A DNA stretch of 64,000 nt from JADKAV01 sp963733395. GTDB taxonomy: Bacteria > Actinomycetota > Actinomycetes > S36-B12 > UBA10799. The translations under genes and the position numbers were made by a program. The number at the start of each line of letters is the position of its first letter. The stretch's first letter is position 1. The DNA lies in assembly GCA_963733395.1 (NCBI GenBank), contig CAVTCZ010000019.1:124001-188000 (forward strand). Direction: 5' to 3'. The notes below the pieces were generated by a model. That model did not search any database. It worked only from the letters and a program-made list of their open reading frames with translations, and was not told where the DNA came from. This document shows, in pieces, positions 9,584-17,118 of this stretch.

Positions 9584-10894
9584 ATGGGCCTGTTCAAGAT
9601 GCCGTCGCTGGGTGCGGACATGGACGAGGGCACGCTGCTCGAATGGTTGGTCAAGCCCGGCGACACCGTCCACAAGGGAGACGTCGTGGCGGTCGTCGAC
9701 ACCGCCAAGTCGGCCATCGACGTCGAGGTCTTCGAGAGTGGTGTCGTCGCGGAGTTGCTCGTCGAACCCGGCACGCTGGTCCCGGTGGGCACCCCGCTCG
9801 CGCGCATCGGGGCTGAAGACGCGGGGGAGGCCGCACCGAGGGGGATGCCGGTCGGCGGTGACTCGAGGGAGACTGCCGACCGGCAGGCCGCGCCACCGCC
9901 CGTGCGGCCGACGCCCACCCCGCCGGTGCGGCACCTGCTGCACCAGTTCGGGTTGACCCCGGAGGAGGTGACCGGGAGCGGGAAGGGCGGGCAGATCACC
10001 CGCAAGGATGTGCTCGCCGCCGCCGGGGAATCAAGCGTCGGAGGGCCCGCGGCGGTCACTCACCATGCGCCGGTGGTCGAGCCGCCGCCGGTCCCCCCGG
10101 GCCGGCCCAGGATCACCCCGCGGGCCCGCCGGATCGCCCGGGAGCGCGGCGTCGACCTCACGGCGCTGGCAGCCGAGACCATCGTCACCGCGGCGGACGT
10201 CCCGGCGAAGGCCAAGCGCGCGCCCGTGGACCGCACGGCGGCGATGCGGGCGGCCACGGCGGCACTGATGGGCCGGGCGGCCCGGGAGATCCCGCACTAC
10301 TACGTGGCGCAGACCTTCGACATCACGGCCACGCTGCAATGGCTGCGGGAAGCGAACGCCGACCGCAAGCCCCGCGACCGGGTGCTGCCGGCAGCGTTGT
10401 TCCTGCGGGCCGCCGTGATCGCGGCCACGAAGGTGCCGGAACTGAACGGGCACTGGACCGACGAGTTCGTCCCTGCCGACGGCGTCGACCTCGGCGTCGC
10501 CGTGGCCACCCGCAGCGGCGGCCTGGTCACCCCGCGGATCCTGGGAGCGCAGGGCCTCGACCTGCAGGGTCTGATGGTGCACCTCACCGATCTGGTCAAG
10601 CGGGCGAAGGCCGGCAGGTTGAAGGGAACGGAACTCCAGCCCGGCAGCATCACGGTCAGCAGCCTCGCGGACGGCGGGCCGGAGGCGCTGTTCGGTGTGA
10701 TCTACCCACCGCAGGTGGCCCTTGTCGGGATCGGTGCCGTCGGGCAGCGGCCGTGGGTCGTTGACGGCGAGCTGGCAGTGCGCAGCACCGTGACTGTGAC
10801 GCTCGCGGCTGATCACCGCGCCACCGACGGCCGCACCGGCGCCCGCTTCCTCACCGCCCTCGGCGAGGCACTCACCCACCCGGAGGAGCTATGA
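9584..10894 (+). CDS. Lipoyl-dependent acyltransferase (E2 component)
   Basis: Domain order is a single N-terminal lipoyl domain (residues ~1-78, lipoylation lysine in DTAKSAIDVEVF), a Pro-rich linker, two peripheral-subunit-binding-like segments (~105-150 and ~165-195, the second RITPRARRIARERGVDL), and a catalytic domain to residue 436 ending in the active-site motif DHRATDG (H-x3-D-G). It moves the acyl group from E1-lipoyl to CoA, or possibly to the phosphopantetheine of the co-encoded ACP. The carrier gene overlaps its stop by 4 bases (ATGA). No E3 gene is nearby, so a shared dihydrolipoamide dehydrogenase is implied. Confidence 0.9.
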   Translation: MGLFKMPSLGADMDEGTLLEWLVKPGDTVHKGDVVAVVDTAKSAIDVEVFESGVVAELLVEPGTLVPVGTPLARIGAEDAGEAAPRGMPVGGDSRETADRQAAPPPVRPTPTPPVRHLLHQFGLTPEEVTGSGKGGQITRKDVLAAAGESSVGGPAAVTHHAPVVEPPPVPPGRPRITPRARRIARERGVDLTALAAETIVTAADVPAKAKRAPVDRTAAMRAATAALMGRAAREIPHYYVAQTFDITATLQWLREANADRKPRDRVLPAALFLRAAVIAATKVPELNGHWTDEFVPADGVDLGVAVATRSGGLVTPRILGAQGLDLQGLMVHLTDLVKRAKAGRLKGTELQPGSITVSSLADGGPEALFGVIYPPQVALVGIGAVGQRPWVVDGELAVRSTVTVTLAADHRATDGRTGARFLTALGEALTHPEEL

Positions 10895-11130
10895 ACGAGA
10901 CGCAAGCCCGCGAGACGGTACTGGCCGCGCTGGCAGATGTGGCACCGGAGATCGACACGGCGGCGTTCGACCCGGACGCCAGCCTGCGCGACGGTGCCGA
11001 TCTGGATTCGATGGACTTCCTGGCGTACGTCGCCGCGGTTTCGGACGCCATCGCCGCGGACATCCCGGAGGACGACTACGACCGGATGGACACGGTCAGC
11101 GGCGCGGTGGCCTACCTGCTGGAGCGTTGA
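10891..11130 (+). CDS. Acyl carrier protein, last gene of the dehydrogenase operon
   Basis: A 79-aa acidic four-helix carrier. The 4'-phosphopantetheine attachment site is D-S-M in ADLDSMDFLAYV (Ser about residue 40). Its length and charge fit a discrete type II ACP rather than an NRPS carrier. It is translationally coupled to E2 and only ~100 bp from a convergent holo-ACP synthase gene, which suggests dedicated activation. Its presence in an E1/E2 operon is the unusual feature. It could accept the acyl group made by the complex. Confidence 0.85.
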   Translation: MNETQARETVLAALADVAPEIDTAAFDPDASLRDGADLDSMDFLAYVAAVSDAIAADIPEDDYDRMDTVSGAVAYLLER

Positions 11131-11143
11131 GCCAAGGAGCTGG

Positions 11144-11222
11144 GTGACTCAGGTGCAACTGGGTTGTCGCTGGGTCACAAGTGATCGCGCCGCGTCGGTA
11201 GATGTTTGTGACTCAGGTGCAA
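11144..11222. repeat. Family F short direct repeat between convergent genes
   Basis: GTGACTCAGGTGCAA occurs at 11144-11158 and 11208-11222, with GGGTCAC between them that can pair with GGGTGAC. It fills the gap between the convergent acp and acpS genes and may serve as a bidirectional terminator. Confidence 0.5.
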
Positions 11223-11237
11223 TCCCCACCCGGGCCG

Positions 11238-11600
11238 TCAGCCTGACGCCACCACCATCGCCACCGCGTACTCGCCGTCGTGGGAGATCGACACCTGCCA
11301 GTGGCTGAGCCCAGCCTGTTCTGCCCGGAGGGCGGCTGCGCCGTGCAGACGCAGCACAGGTCGCCCATCGGCGTCCCGGTCGATCTCGATGTCGGTGAGC
11401 GGCACCTCCCCGATGCCGGCGCCGAGTGCCTTCATCACCGATTCCTTGGCGGCCCAGCGTCCGGCCAGGGAGGACACCCGGTCGCCGCACACCTCCCGTT
11501 CCCGCTCGGTGAAGGACCGGCGCAGGAAGCCGCTGTCCGGGCGCGCCACGTGCTTCTCGAGCCGCGTCACGCGGACGATGTCGGTGCCGATCGCCAGCAT
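11238..11600 (-). CDS. acpS: Holo-[acyl-carrier-protein] synthase
   Basis: Transfers 4'-phosphopantetheine from CoA to a serine of ACP. It is 120 aa with the AcpS signatures GTDIVRVTRLE at the N-terminus (Asp binds Mg) and FTEREREVCGDRVSSLAGRWAAKESVMKAL (E and K catalytic), then SHWQVSISHDGEYAVAMVV at the end. It starts 4 bases after the DUF302 stop, so both are on one minus-strand transcript. It converges on the acp gene at 10891, its likely substrate. Confidence 0.92.
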   Translation of the reverse strand: MLAIGTDIVRVTRLEKHVARPDSGFLRRSFTEREREVCGDRVSSLAGRWAAKESVMKALGAGIGEVPLTDIEIDRDADGRPVLRLHGAAALRAEQAGLSHWQVSISHDGEYAVAMVVASG

Positions 11601-11603
11601 GGG

Positions 11604-11993
11604 TCAGGCGGAGAGGGCGGCGAAGACCCGGTCCAGCTTGGCCCGGAGGTCCTGTGCCAGAGGTGCCAGTTCCGGCGCTTCGGTGATATCCACGAGCATC
11701 TGGGGATCGACGGTCTGCACCGACACCCCGTCGGCTGTCTCGCGCAGGACCACGTTGCAGGGGACCAGCGTCGCCACCTCCGGCGCGATCGCCATGGCCT
11801 GGTGCGCGAACCCGGGGTTGCAGGCGCCCAGGATGAGCAGGGGCGGGTAATCCTCACCCAGCTTGGCTTTCATGGTGGCCTGCATGTCGATCTCGGTGAG
11901 GACTCCGAACCCCTCGTCGGACAGGGCCGCCCGAGTGGCGGCGACGGCTTCGTCGAACGGCATGGAGACGGTGACGGTCGGTCCGGTGCTCAT
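11604..11993 (-). CDS. DUF302 domain protein
   Basis: 129 aa. It shows the DUF302 pattern: VSMPFDEAVAATRAAL, then GFGVLTEIDMQATMKAKLGEDYPP, then LGACNPGFAHQA and PCNVVLRE near the middle. The lone cysteines in GACNP and PCNVV are typical of this fold. Function is not established, though some relatives accompany sulfur or redox genes. It is leaderless: TAGCGT on the minus strand (12000-12005) and a 6-nt gap to ATG 11993. It is co-transcribed with acpS and divergent from the lipoprotein at 12025 with only 31 bp between the start codons. Confidence 0.8.
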   Translation of the reverse strand: MSTGPTVTVSMPFDEAVAATRAALSDEGFGVLTEIDMQATMKAKLGEDYPPLLILGACNPGFAHQAMAIAPEVATLVPCNVVLRETADGVSVQTVDPQMLVDITEAPELAPLAQDLRAKLDRVFAALSA

Positions 11994-11999
11994 GGCCCC

Positions 12000-12018
12000 A
12001 CGCTACGCCGGGTACGTT
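12000..12018. promoter_or_regulatory. Compact divergent leaderless promoter pair
   Basis: Minus-strand TAGCGT (12000-12005) serves ATG 11993. Plus-strand TACGTT (12013-12018) serves GTG 12025. Each has a 6-nt gap and the hexamers are 7 bp apart, so each promoter's -35 region lies in or next to the opposite gene. Simultaneous polymerase binding would clash. Confidence 0.55.
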
Positions 12019-12024
12019 CGGCGC

Positions 12025-12357
12025 GTGTGGCGCACAGGACTGCTCGGTGTGGTCCTGGTGCTCGCCGGCTGCACCGGTCCGGGTGCGCCGGAGGTGGCGG
12101 TGAGCCTCTACCAGACCCGCAGCGACACCCCGCTGGACAAGATCGAGATCCAGGTGACCAACGCCGGCGACGATCCGGTGACCGTCGAACGGGCCGAACT
12201 CGTCTCGCCCGGGCTGGCCGGTCCCGCTGTGTGGGACGAGCCGGTCGAGATCCCGGCCGGGGCGGCGGTGGACCTGAAGGTGCAACTGCCCGAGGCTTTG
12301 TGTTCCGGTGATGGTGGGCAGGAGGTGAGGCTCACTGTCGCCGGGGAAGACCACTAG
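12025..12357 (+). CDS. Putative lipoprotein (5' part of a disrupted gene)
   Basis: GTG 12025 starts a short signal peptide with a lipobox, LGVVLVLAGC (lipidated Cys about residue 16), followed by a beta-rich domain (KIEIQVTNAGDDPVTVERAEL). The frame stops at TAG 12355. The following 12370-12777 frame is in the same phase and continues in the same style, so both may be one ~250-aa lipoprotein broken by a stop or by several small indels around 12355-12400. Leaderless start (TACGTT). Confidence 0.6.
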   Translation: MWRTGLLGVVLVLAGCTGPGAPEVAVSLYQTRSDTPLDKIEIQVTNAGDDPVTVERAELVSPGLAGPAVWDEPVEIPAGAAVDLKVQLPEALCSGDGGQEVRLTVAGEDH

Positions 12358-12369
12358 CGGTGTCCGCCG

Positions 12370-12777
12370 ATGACACTCTCGGGACAGTTGCAGAAGTACC
12401 TCGACGGCCGCTGCTTCGAGAAGGCGGTGGAACAGACTGCGGTGTTGGATGTCGAGGCCGTGACCGGGACCGGGTTGCGGGTGCGGGTCCAGCCGGGCGG
12501 GGCCACGGTCGGCGCGCTCGGGACGACGATCCTCTTCGCGCCAGAGGACCCGCGGGCACTGGCCGCGGCTGCCGGATCCCCGGCGAGCAGCCGGAAGGTG
12601 GTCCTGCGTCCCAACCGCTGCGACGCCCACGCGCTGGCCGACGACAAGCAGGGGACCTACTTCCCGGTACAGGTGACACTGCCCGACGGTCGCACCGGCG
12701 ACTACACGATCGGCGTCAATAGGCAGCAGCGCGGGCAGTTGTACCGCCTGTACGCGAAGCGATGCGGACTGTCGTGA
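12370..12777 (+). CDS. Hypothetical protein, probable C-terminal half of the preceding lipoprotein
   Basis: A beta-rich region with paired cysteines (DGRCFEKA, PNRCDAHA, AKRCGLS), consistent with an exported domain. It lacks its own signal peptide, ribosome binding site or -10, which argues that it belongs to the lipoprotein gene starting at 12025. The last 16 bases overlap the next gene's start (12762). No named family recognised. Confidence 0.5.
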   Translation: MTLSGQLQKYLDGRCFEKAVEQTAVLDVEAVTGTGLRVRVQPGGATVGALGTTILFAPEDPRALAAAAGSPASSRKVVLRPNRCDAHALADDKQGTYFPVQVTLPDGRTGDYTIGVNRQQRGQLYRLYAKRCGLS

Positions 12778-13671
12778 TCGAGGCGGAGTTCGGTCAGCCG
12801 CGCAATCTCGCGGCGATGCTCGGCGTGCTCAGCCGCGGGGCCGGTGATCCGTGCTACCGGCGAACCGGCGAGATCACCTGGCTGACCGGGCTGAGCCCGG
12901 ACGGTGGGTTCACGCTTCGGCTGCAGCCGGTGGCCGAGGGCGTGGCGGCGGCGTTCTGGGGCGACGGCGCGCAGTGGGGTGCCGAGCATCTCGACGACTT
13001 GCTGGGTGGCCCAGATGAGGCCGACGGATTCCGCCCGCAGCATCCGGTGGTGGAGCGGCAGTGGCGGCGGTACGGCAAGACGGTCCGGGTGCCGCGCACA
13101 CTGCTGACCTGGCAGGTGGCGGTTGCCGCGGTGCTCGAGCAGCGGGTGACCGGGGTGGAGGCGCGCGGTGCCTGGCGGGGGCTGGTCGCGGAGCACGGGT
13201 CACCCGCGCCGGGCCCGGCTCCTGACGGGCATGCGGGTGCCACCGGCGCCGACGGACGTGCTGCAAGTGCCGTCATGGGATTGGCGCAGGTACGGCGTCG
13301 ACTCCCAGCGGTTGACCACGATCCGGGAGATTGCCGCACGCGTGCACCTGCTCACCCGAGCCGAGGGCCTGCCGGCGGCGCAGGGCCGCGAACTGCTGAC
13401 CGCGATTCCCGGCGTGGGGCCGTGGACCGCCGCGGAGATAAGCTCGCGTGCGCTCGGTGACGCGGATGCGGTCAGCGTGGGCGACTACCACCTGGCGCGT
13501 AACGTGACCTTCGCCTTGACCGGCCGCACGGACGGCACGGATGAGGACATGCTCGACCTCCTCAGTTGCTACGCCGGTCACCGGCACCGGGCGGTGCGCA
13601 TGATCGAGCTTGCCGGCGCCGCGCCGCCGCGCCGAGGGCCGCGGATGCGGCTGCCCGGTCCCGCTCGCTGA
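12762..13671 (+). CDS. AlkA-like DNA glycosylase (HhH-GPD), one frameshift
   Basis: A base-excision DNA glycosylase of the HhH-GPD superfamily. The helix-hairpin-helix/GPD region reads LLTAIPGVGPWTAAEISSRALGDADAVSVGDYHL, where the Asp in VSVGD sits at the catalytic position. Upstream, RTLLTWQVAVAAVLEQRVTGVEA is the family's early helix pair, and PSWDWRRYGVD the linker. A net +1 near 13227 splits the gene, and removing one base joins the two frames in the conserved GMRVPPAP region. It probably removes alkylated purines. It overlaps the preceding gene by 16 bases. Confidence 0.8.
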
Positions 13672-13693
13672 GCCGGATGAGGGCTGGGCGGCC

Positions 13694-13708
13694 TACGCTG
13701 AACGGATG
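13694..13708 (+). promoter_or_regulatory. Leaderless promoter, DinB-like gene
   Basis: TACGCT (13694-13699), spacer GAACGG, ATG 13706. Confidence 0.55.
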
Positions 13709-14200
13709 CGAACCCCACCGCCGCGGACCGGCCCAGAGCGCGACATGTTGGACGCTTTCCTCGACTTCCACCGGCAGACGCTGCTGGAGAAGTGCATGGA
13801 TCTGTCCGCCGAGCAGGTGTCCGTGCGCGCGGTCCCGCCGTCGGGTTTGTCCCTGCACGGCCTGGTGCGGCACATGGCGCGGGTGGAACGGTGGTGGTTC
13901 CGCATGTACATGTGCGGGATGCCACTGCCGGCCTTGAACGTGTCCAGGGACCAGCCGGACCTCGACTTCGACGAGGTGGACCCGGCGCGCTGGGAGGACG
14001 ACCTGCAGGTGTACCGCGGCGAGGTCGCTGCCGCGCGGGACGCCGTGGTGTACCTGTCGTTGGATGACATGTCGGAGAGCCGCCACGGCGAGCAGGTCAC
14101 CCTGCGCTGGATCTACCTGCACATGATCGCGGAGTACGCCCGGCACAACGGTCACGCCGACCTGTTGCGGGAGGCCGTCGACGGCCGGACCGGGGTGTAG
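13706..14200 (+). CDS. DinB-like/DUF664 protein
   Basis: 164 aa of mostly helical sequence with the DUF664 (DinB superfamily) layout: LDFHRQTLLEKCMDLSAEQVSVRAVPPSGLSLHGLVRHMARVERWWF at the N-terminus and WIYLHMIAEYARHNGHADLLREAVDG at the C-terminus. The three histidines (LVRHMARVE, YLHMIAEY, RHNGHAD) are positioned like the metal ligands of DinB proteins, some of which are mycothiol-dependent transferases. Substrate unknown. ATG 13706 is set by the leaderless promoter. Confidence 0.8.
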   Translation: MRTPPPRTGPERDMLDAFLDFHRQTLLEKCMDLSAEQVSVRAVPPSGLSLHGLVRHMARVERWWFRMYMCGMPLPALNVSRDQPDLDFDEVDPARWEDDLQVYRGEVAAARDAVVYLSLDDMSESRHGEQVTLRWIYLHMIAEYARHNGHADLLREAVDGRTGV

Positions 14201-14241
14201 GGCCGGGGTGACTGCACCCGGCGCCAGCCGGAATTGCAGCC

Positions 14242-14290
14242 GTTAGCCGGAAGTCCGCGTCTGGGACTCACGGCTGTGCAAAGGACTAAC
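14242..14290. repeat. Family B palindromic repeat, copy 1
   Basis: Begins GTTAGCCGGAAGTCCGCG and ends GCAAAGGACTAAC, with GTTAG...CTAAC and AGTCC...GGACT complementary. The same sequence recurs, nearly identical, at 14383-14431 and in diverged form at 30392-30498. Confidence 0.8.
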
Positions 14291-14344
14291 GCCGTTTGAC
14301 GCCGACCCGCAGCGTCACCTCTCACGCCCTGTCCTTCCGCTCCC

Positions 14345-14460
14345 GTTAGCCGGAAGTACAGCCGTTAGCGGGAAGTACAGCCGTTAGCGGGAAGTCCGCG
14401 TCTGGGACTCACGGCTGTGCAAAGGACTAACCCGTATCCCCCGGACTAACGGTTGTGCAG
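14345..14460. repeat. Family B palindromic repeat, copy 2 with tandem half-units
   Basis: Two 19-bp units GTTAGCSGGAAGTACAGCC (14345-14363, 14364-14382) run into a full family B element (14383-14431), then a further fragment GGACTAACGGTTGTGCAG to 14460. It fills the gap between the convergent DinB-like gene and the NPYT-family gene. The slippage-like half-units suggest growth by tandem duplication. Confidence 0.75.
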
Positions 14461-14467
14461 GGTCGCC

Positions 14468-15428
14468 TCAGGCCTTCGTCCGCACAGCCTTCCACTTCCC
14501 GCCGCGCTGCACGATGCGCCACGAGACCAGCTCCCCGGTGTAGGGGTTCTCGCGGAAGATGCGGGTGCCCTTGTGCTGGATCTTGAGGTACAGGGACAAG
14601 GGTTCCGCGGCACGGCCTTTGCCACGGAAGTTCTTGGCGAACACCTTGGCCCGCACCACGCCCTGCGCCTTCGTGGGACTCAGCTCGCGCCGGTTCGCGG
14701 TCCTAGCGGCGTCGCGAGCCACGCGCTTGATGGTGGTGCCCAGCGTCGCCGCCTCGATCGCCTCATCCACATCCCGGATGGGTGCCACCGTGTCCGGGCT
14801 GGGCTGCGTCAGGGTCACGGGCACGAAGTCCCACGTCTCACGCGAGTCGTCCAGGAGATTCCCCGACTGGTCCGCAAGTTCCCTGCGGGCCAACCGGCCG
14901 GCTGCATCCACCGTGAACACGTCGACGAGCTGGGCGCCGGCGAAGCTGACGCGATAGATCGTCTCGCTCCCGGAGGTCGTCTTGTCCGCTACCCGCAGGT
15001 TCGCGGTATTCAGGTCGTCGAGGCGCCCGTACCGGTTGAAGGGAACATCCGCCCATTCCAGGTACTCGTACCGATTGGGTCCGACCACGAATTCCCACTG
15101 CAGAGTCGGGCTTGTTCAGGTATCCGCGCACCGTGTCCCGGACCGCGTCGGATCGCCACTTGATCTCGTGGAAGTTGCCGACGCCTTCGAAGACCAGTTG
15201 ATGGCCGAAGGAGAAATGGTTCTCCTCGTACTGGCCGGCTGCGTTGTAGGCCGCCTGCGCCCCGTTCGATCCCGTTTCTTGGTAGCGGTATGACGGTTCG
15301 GCATTGGTCGCGGCGATGGCCGCGTTCAACCCGCGGCAGCCTGCGGCAAGGGGATCGGCGCGCCATGACGGGGTGGTGACGGCGGTGAGGACCGCGACGA
15401 AGCCGACCACGGCGGGAAGCCTGTTCGT
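14468..15428 (-). CDS. NPYT-family secreted protein, paralog 1 (frameshifted, start codon decayed)
   Basis: A secreted protein of a family with three members in this window (also 15639-16610 and 30585-31628). It has a hydrophobic leader (RLPAVVGFVAVLTAVTTP), then SYRYQETG..AAYNAAGQY, FEGVGNFHEIKW, a central ETIYRVSFAGAQLVDVFTVDAAGRL region, and a C-terminal unit ending GTRIFRENPYTGELVSWRI. One extra base near 15110 breaks the frame. The predicted leaderless start is ACG at 15426-15428, exactly where paralog 2 has ATG, preceded by TACGGT with a 6-nt gap. It may now use ACG or an internal GTG (15410). Function unknown. Confidence 0.65.
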
Positions 15429-15625
15429 CGTTTGACCGTACGCGCGGCGGCTACACCTGCGCTGTCCCGGCCGAAAGACCGACTGGAAGGTTGATAGGCG
15501 GGGGTGGTGACAGCGGTGAGGACTGCGACGCAGCCGACCACGGCAGGAAGCCTGTTCATCGTCGGACAGTACGCGCAGCGCCTACACCTGCGCTGCCCCG
15601 GCCGAAAGACCGACCGGAAGGTTGA
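15371..15625. repeat. 124-bp tandem duplication of a promoter and signal-peptide region
   Basis: Bases 15371-15494 and 15502-15625 are two ~90% identical copies 131 bp apart. Each holds, on the minus strand, a leaderless promoter, a start site and the first ~20 codons of the NPYT family. The distal copy keeps ATG (15559) behind TACTGT. The copy attached to the gene has ACG (15428) behind TACGGT. 131 is not a multiple of three, so the distal ATG does not read into the gene unless another indel exists. Confidence 0.85.
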
Positions 15626-15638
15626 CGTGGTCGCCGGG

Positions 15639-16610
15639 TCACGGCTGCGTGCGGAAGGCCTTCCAGGTCGCGCCGCGCTTGCCGATCCGCCACTCGTGCC
15701 GGGTGCCGGTGTAGGGGTTCTTGCGGAAGATGCGGACCCCGCCGGGAACGTTGGCCACCTTGATGCGGACGTACCGCGGGATGGGCTCGTCCTCGCTGCC
15801 GTCGCCGGCGGCGTTCTCCAGCCCGACGGCTTCCTTGGTCCAGACCCGCAGTTTGCGCAGGCTCTGGCGTTGCCGGTTGCCGGTGGCCGCGGAGTCCTTG
15901 GCCAGGGCCTTGATGGTCGCGCCGAGGGTTGCGGCCTGGATCGCCCGGCGCACCGTGGCGATCGGGAGCACGGTCGCCGCCTCCGGTTGCACAACCGTGA
16001 CCGGGACGTACTCCCACGTCTCGTACTTGCCGGTCTCCGGGATGCGGTTCCCACGGGTCAGCTCGAGCCGGACGATCCGGCCCGCGGCGTTGACGGTGTA
16101 GACGTACTCGAAGAAGTCGCCGTCGCCCACCCGGTAGATGGTGTCTGTGCCGGATGTCGCCTTGTCCGCAACCGTGATGAAGTCCAGGTTCGCGACGCTG
16201 TCGATCCTGCCGAGGCGCTCGGTGAGGACATCGGGCCATTGCGGGAACTCGTAGTTGTTGACGCCGACCGTGAGTTCCCAGCGCAGGGCGGAGTTGTCCA
16301 GATACTCCGGGCTCTGCACCTTGTCGCGCACCCGCGTCGACGGCCACTGGATCTCGTGGAAGTTGCCGACACCGTCGAACACGCGCTGCTCGTCGACGTC
16401 GACCGACTGGTACTGGCCGGCGGCGTTGTAGGCGGAGGTCCAGCCCAGGTCGTTCCTGCGGTACTGGTAGCTGGGTGCCGCGTTGGTCGCATCGACGGCC
16501 GCTTGGATCTCGGTCTTGGCGTTGGGGACCGGGTAGGGCGCGGCCATGGCCGGGGTGCAGGTCAGTGCGAGGACGGCGGCGGTGCCCACCAGGGCGGGAA
16601 GCCTGTTCAT
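15639..16610 (-). CDS. NPYT-family secreted protein, paralog 2 (intact)
   Basis: 323 aa from ATG 16610, with signal peptide RLPALVGTAAVLALTCTPAMAA (cleavage likely after AMA). The mature part carries FDGVGNFHEIQW, DTIYRVGDGDFFEYVYTVNAAGRI, WEYVPVTVVQPEAATVLPI and a C-terminal PGGVRIFRKNPYTGTRHEWRI. It shares these blocks in order with paralog 1. The start is supported by TAGCCT and a 7-nt gap. The shape (dimer-like beta repeats, no enzyme motif) hints at a lipid- or surface-binding role, but I recognise no known family. Confidence 0.75.
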   Translation of the reverse strand: MNRLPALVGTAAVLALTCTPAMAAPYPVPNAKTEIQAAVDATNAAPSYQYRRNDLGWTSAYNAAGQYQSVDVDEQRVFDGVGNFHEIQWPSTRVRDKVQSPEYLDNSALRWELTVGVNNYEFPQWPDVLTERLGRIDSVANLDFITVADKATSGTDTIYRVGDGDFFEYVYTVNAAGRIVRLELTRGNRIPETGKYETWEYVPVTVVQPEAATVLPIATVRRAIQAATLGATIKALAKDSAATGNRQRQSLRKLRVWTKEAVGLENAAGDGSEDEPIPRYVRIKVANVPGGVRIFRKNPYTGTRHEWRIGKRGATWKAFRTQP

Positions 16611-16711
16611 GACTTGGAGGCTACCGGCGCACCGGGGTGCCATGCGGTCTCAACGGCCCCATCCAACGGTCAGTGCGCACTTCCCGGCGTACTCTGGAAG
16701 CGGGGTGCGTG

Positions 16712-17029
16712 ATGAGTCGTTGGACTGTTCGTTCATGGATCGCGTTGGGGTGTCTGGTGATCGCGTTCCCGCTGGCCATGGTCGTCGGCGAGGGTCTGTT
16801 GACGCTGCTGGCGGACGACCCGGACAACCCCGCCGTGATCGTGATGGTGGTCGCCGGCGGGACCGGGACGCTGATCCTGCTGTCGCCGATGGTCGCCTCG
16901 CTGCTACTCGGCCGCCGGGGCCTTGCAGAAGGCGACGATCGGGCCAAGGTGCCGATGATCGTGGCCGGGGTCGTGCTCGTGGTCGTCCTTGCCCAGACTG
17001 TGCTGGGTGTGGTGGGTTCGCTGCTGTGA
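16712..17029 (+). CDS. Small membrane protein (four-helix type), hypothetical
   Basis: 105 aa with three strong hydrophobic helices (SWIALGCLVIAFPLAMVVGEG, IVMVVAGGTGTLILLSPMVASLLL, MIVAGVVLVVVLAQTVLGVVG). GTG 16709 and ATG 16712 are adjacent possible starts and no ribosome binding site decides between them. TACTCT lies 15 bases upstream. The family is unknown. It is divergent from paralog 2 of the NPYT family. Confidence 0.6.
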   Translation: MSRWTVRSWIALGCLVIAFPLAMVVGEGLLTLLADDPDNPAVIVMVVAGGTGTLILLSPMVASLLLGRRGLAEGDDRAKVPMIVAGVVLVVVLAQTVLGVVGSLL

Positions 17030-17118
17030 CGCAGGTCACCGAGCCCGCGAACGTGCGTGGGAAGTAAACCGGGGCCACCGCTGTTGACGCTCAGGTTGAC
17101 CTAACGTTCAGGAGCCCC

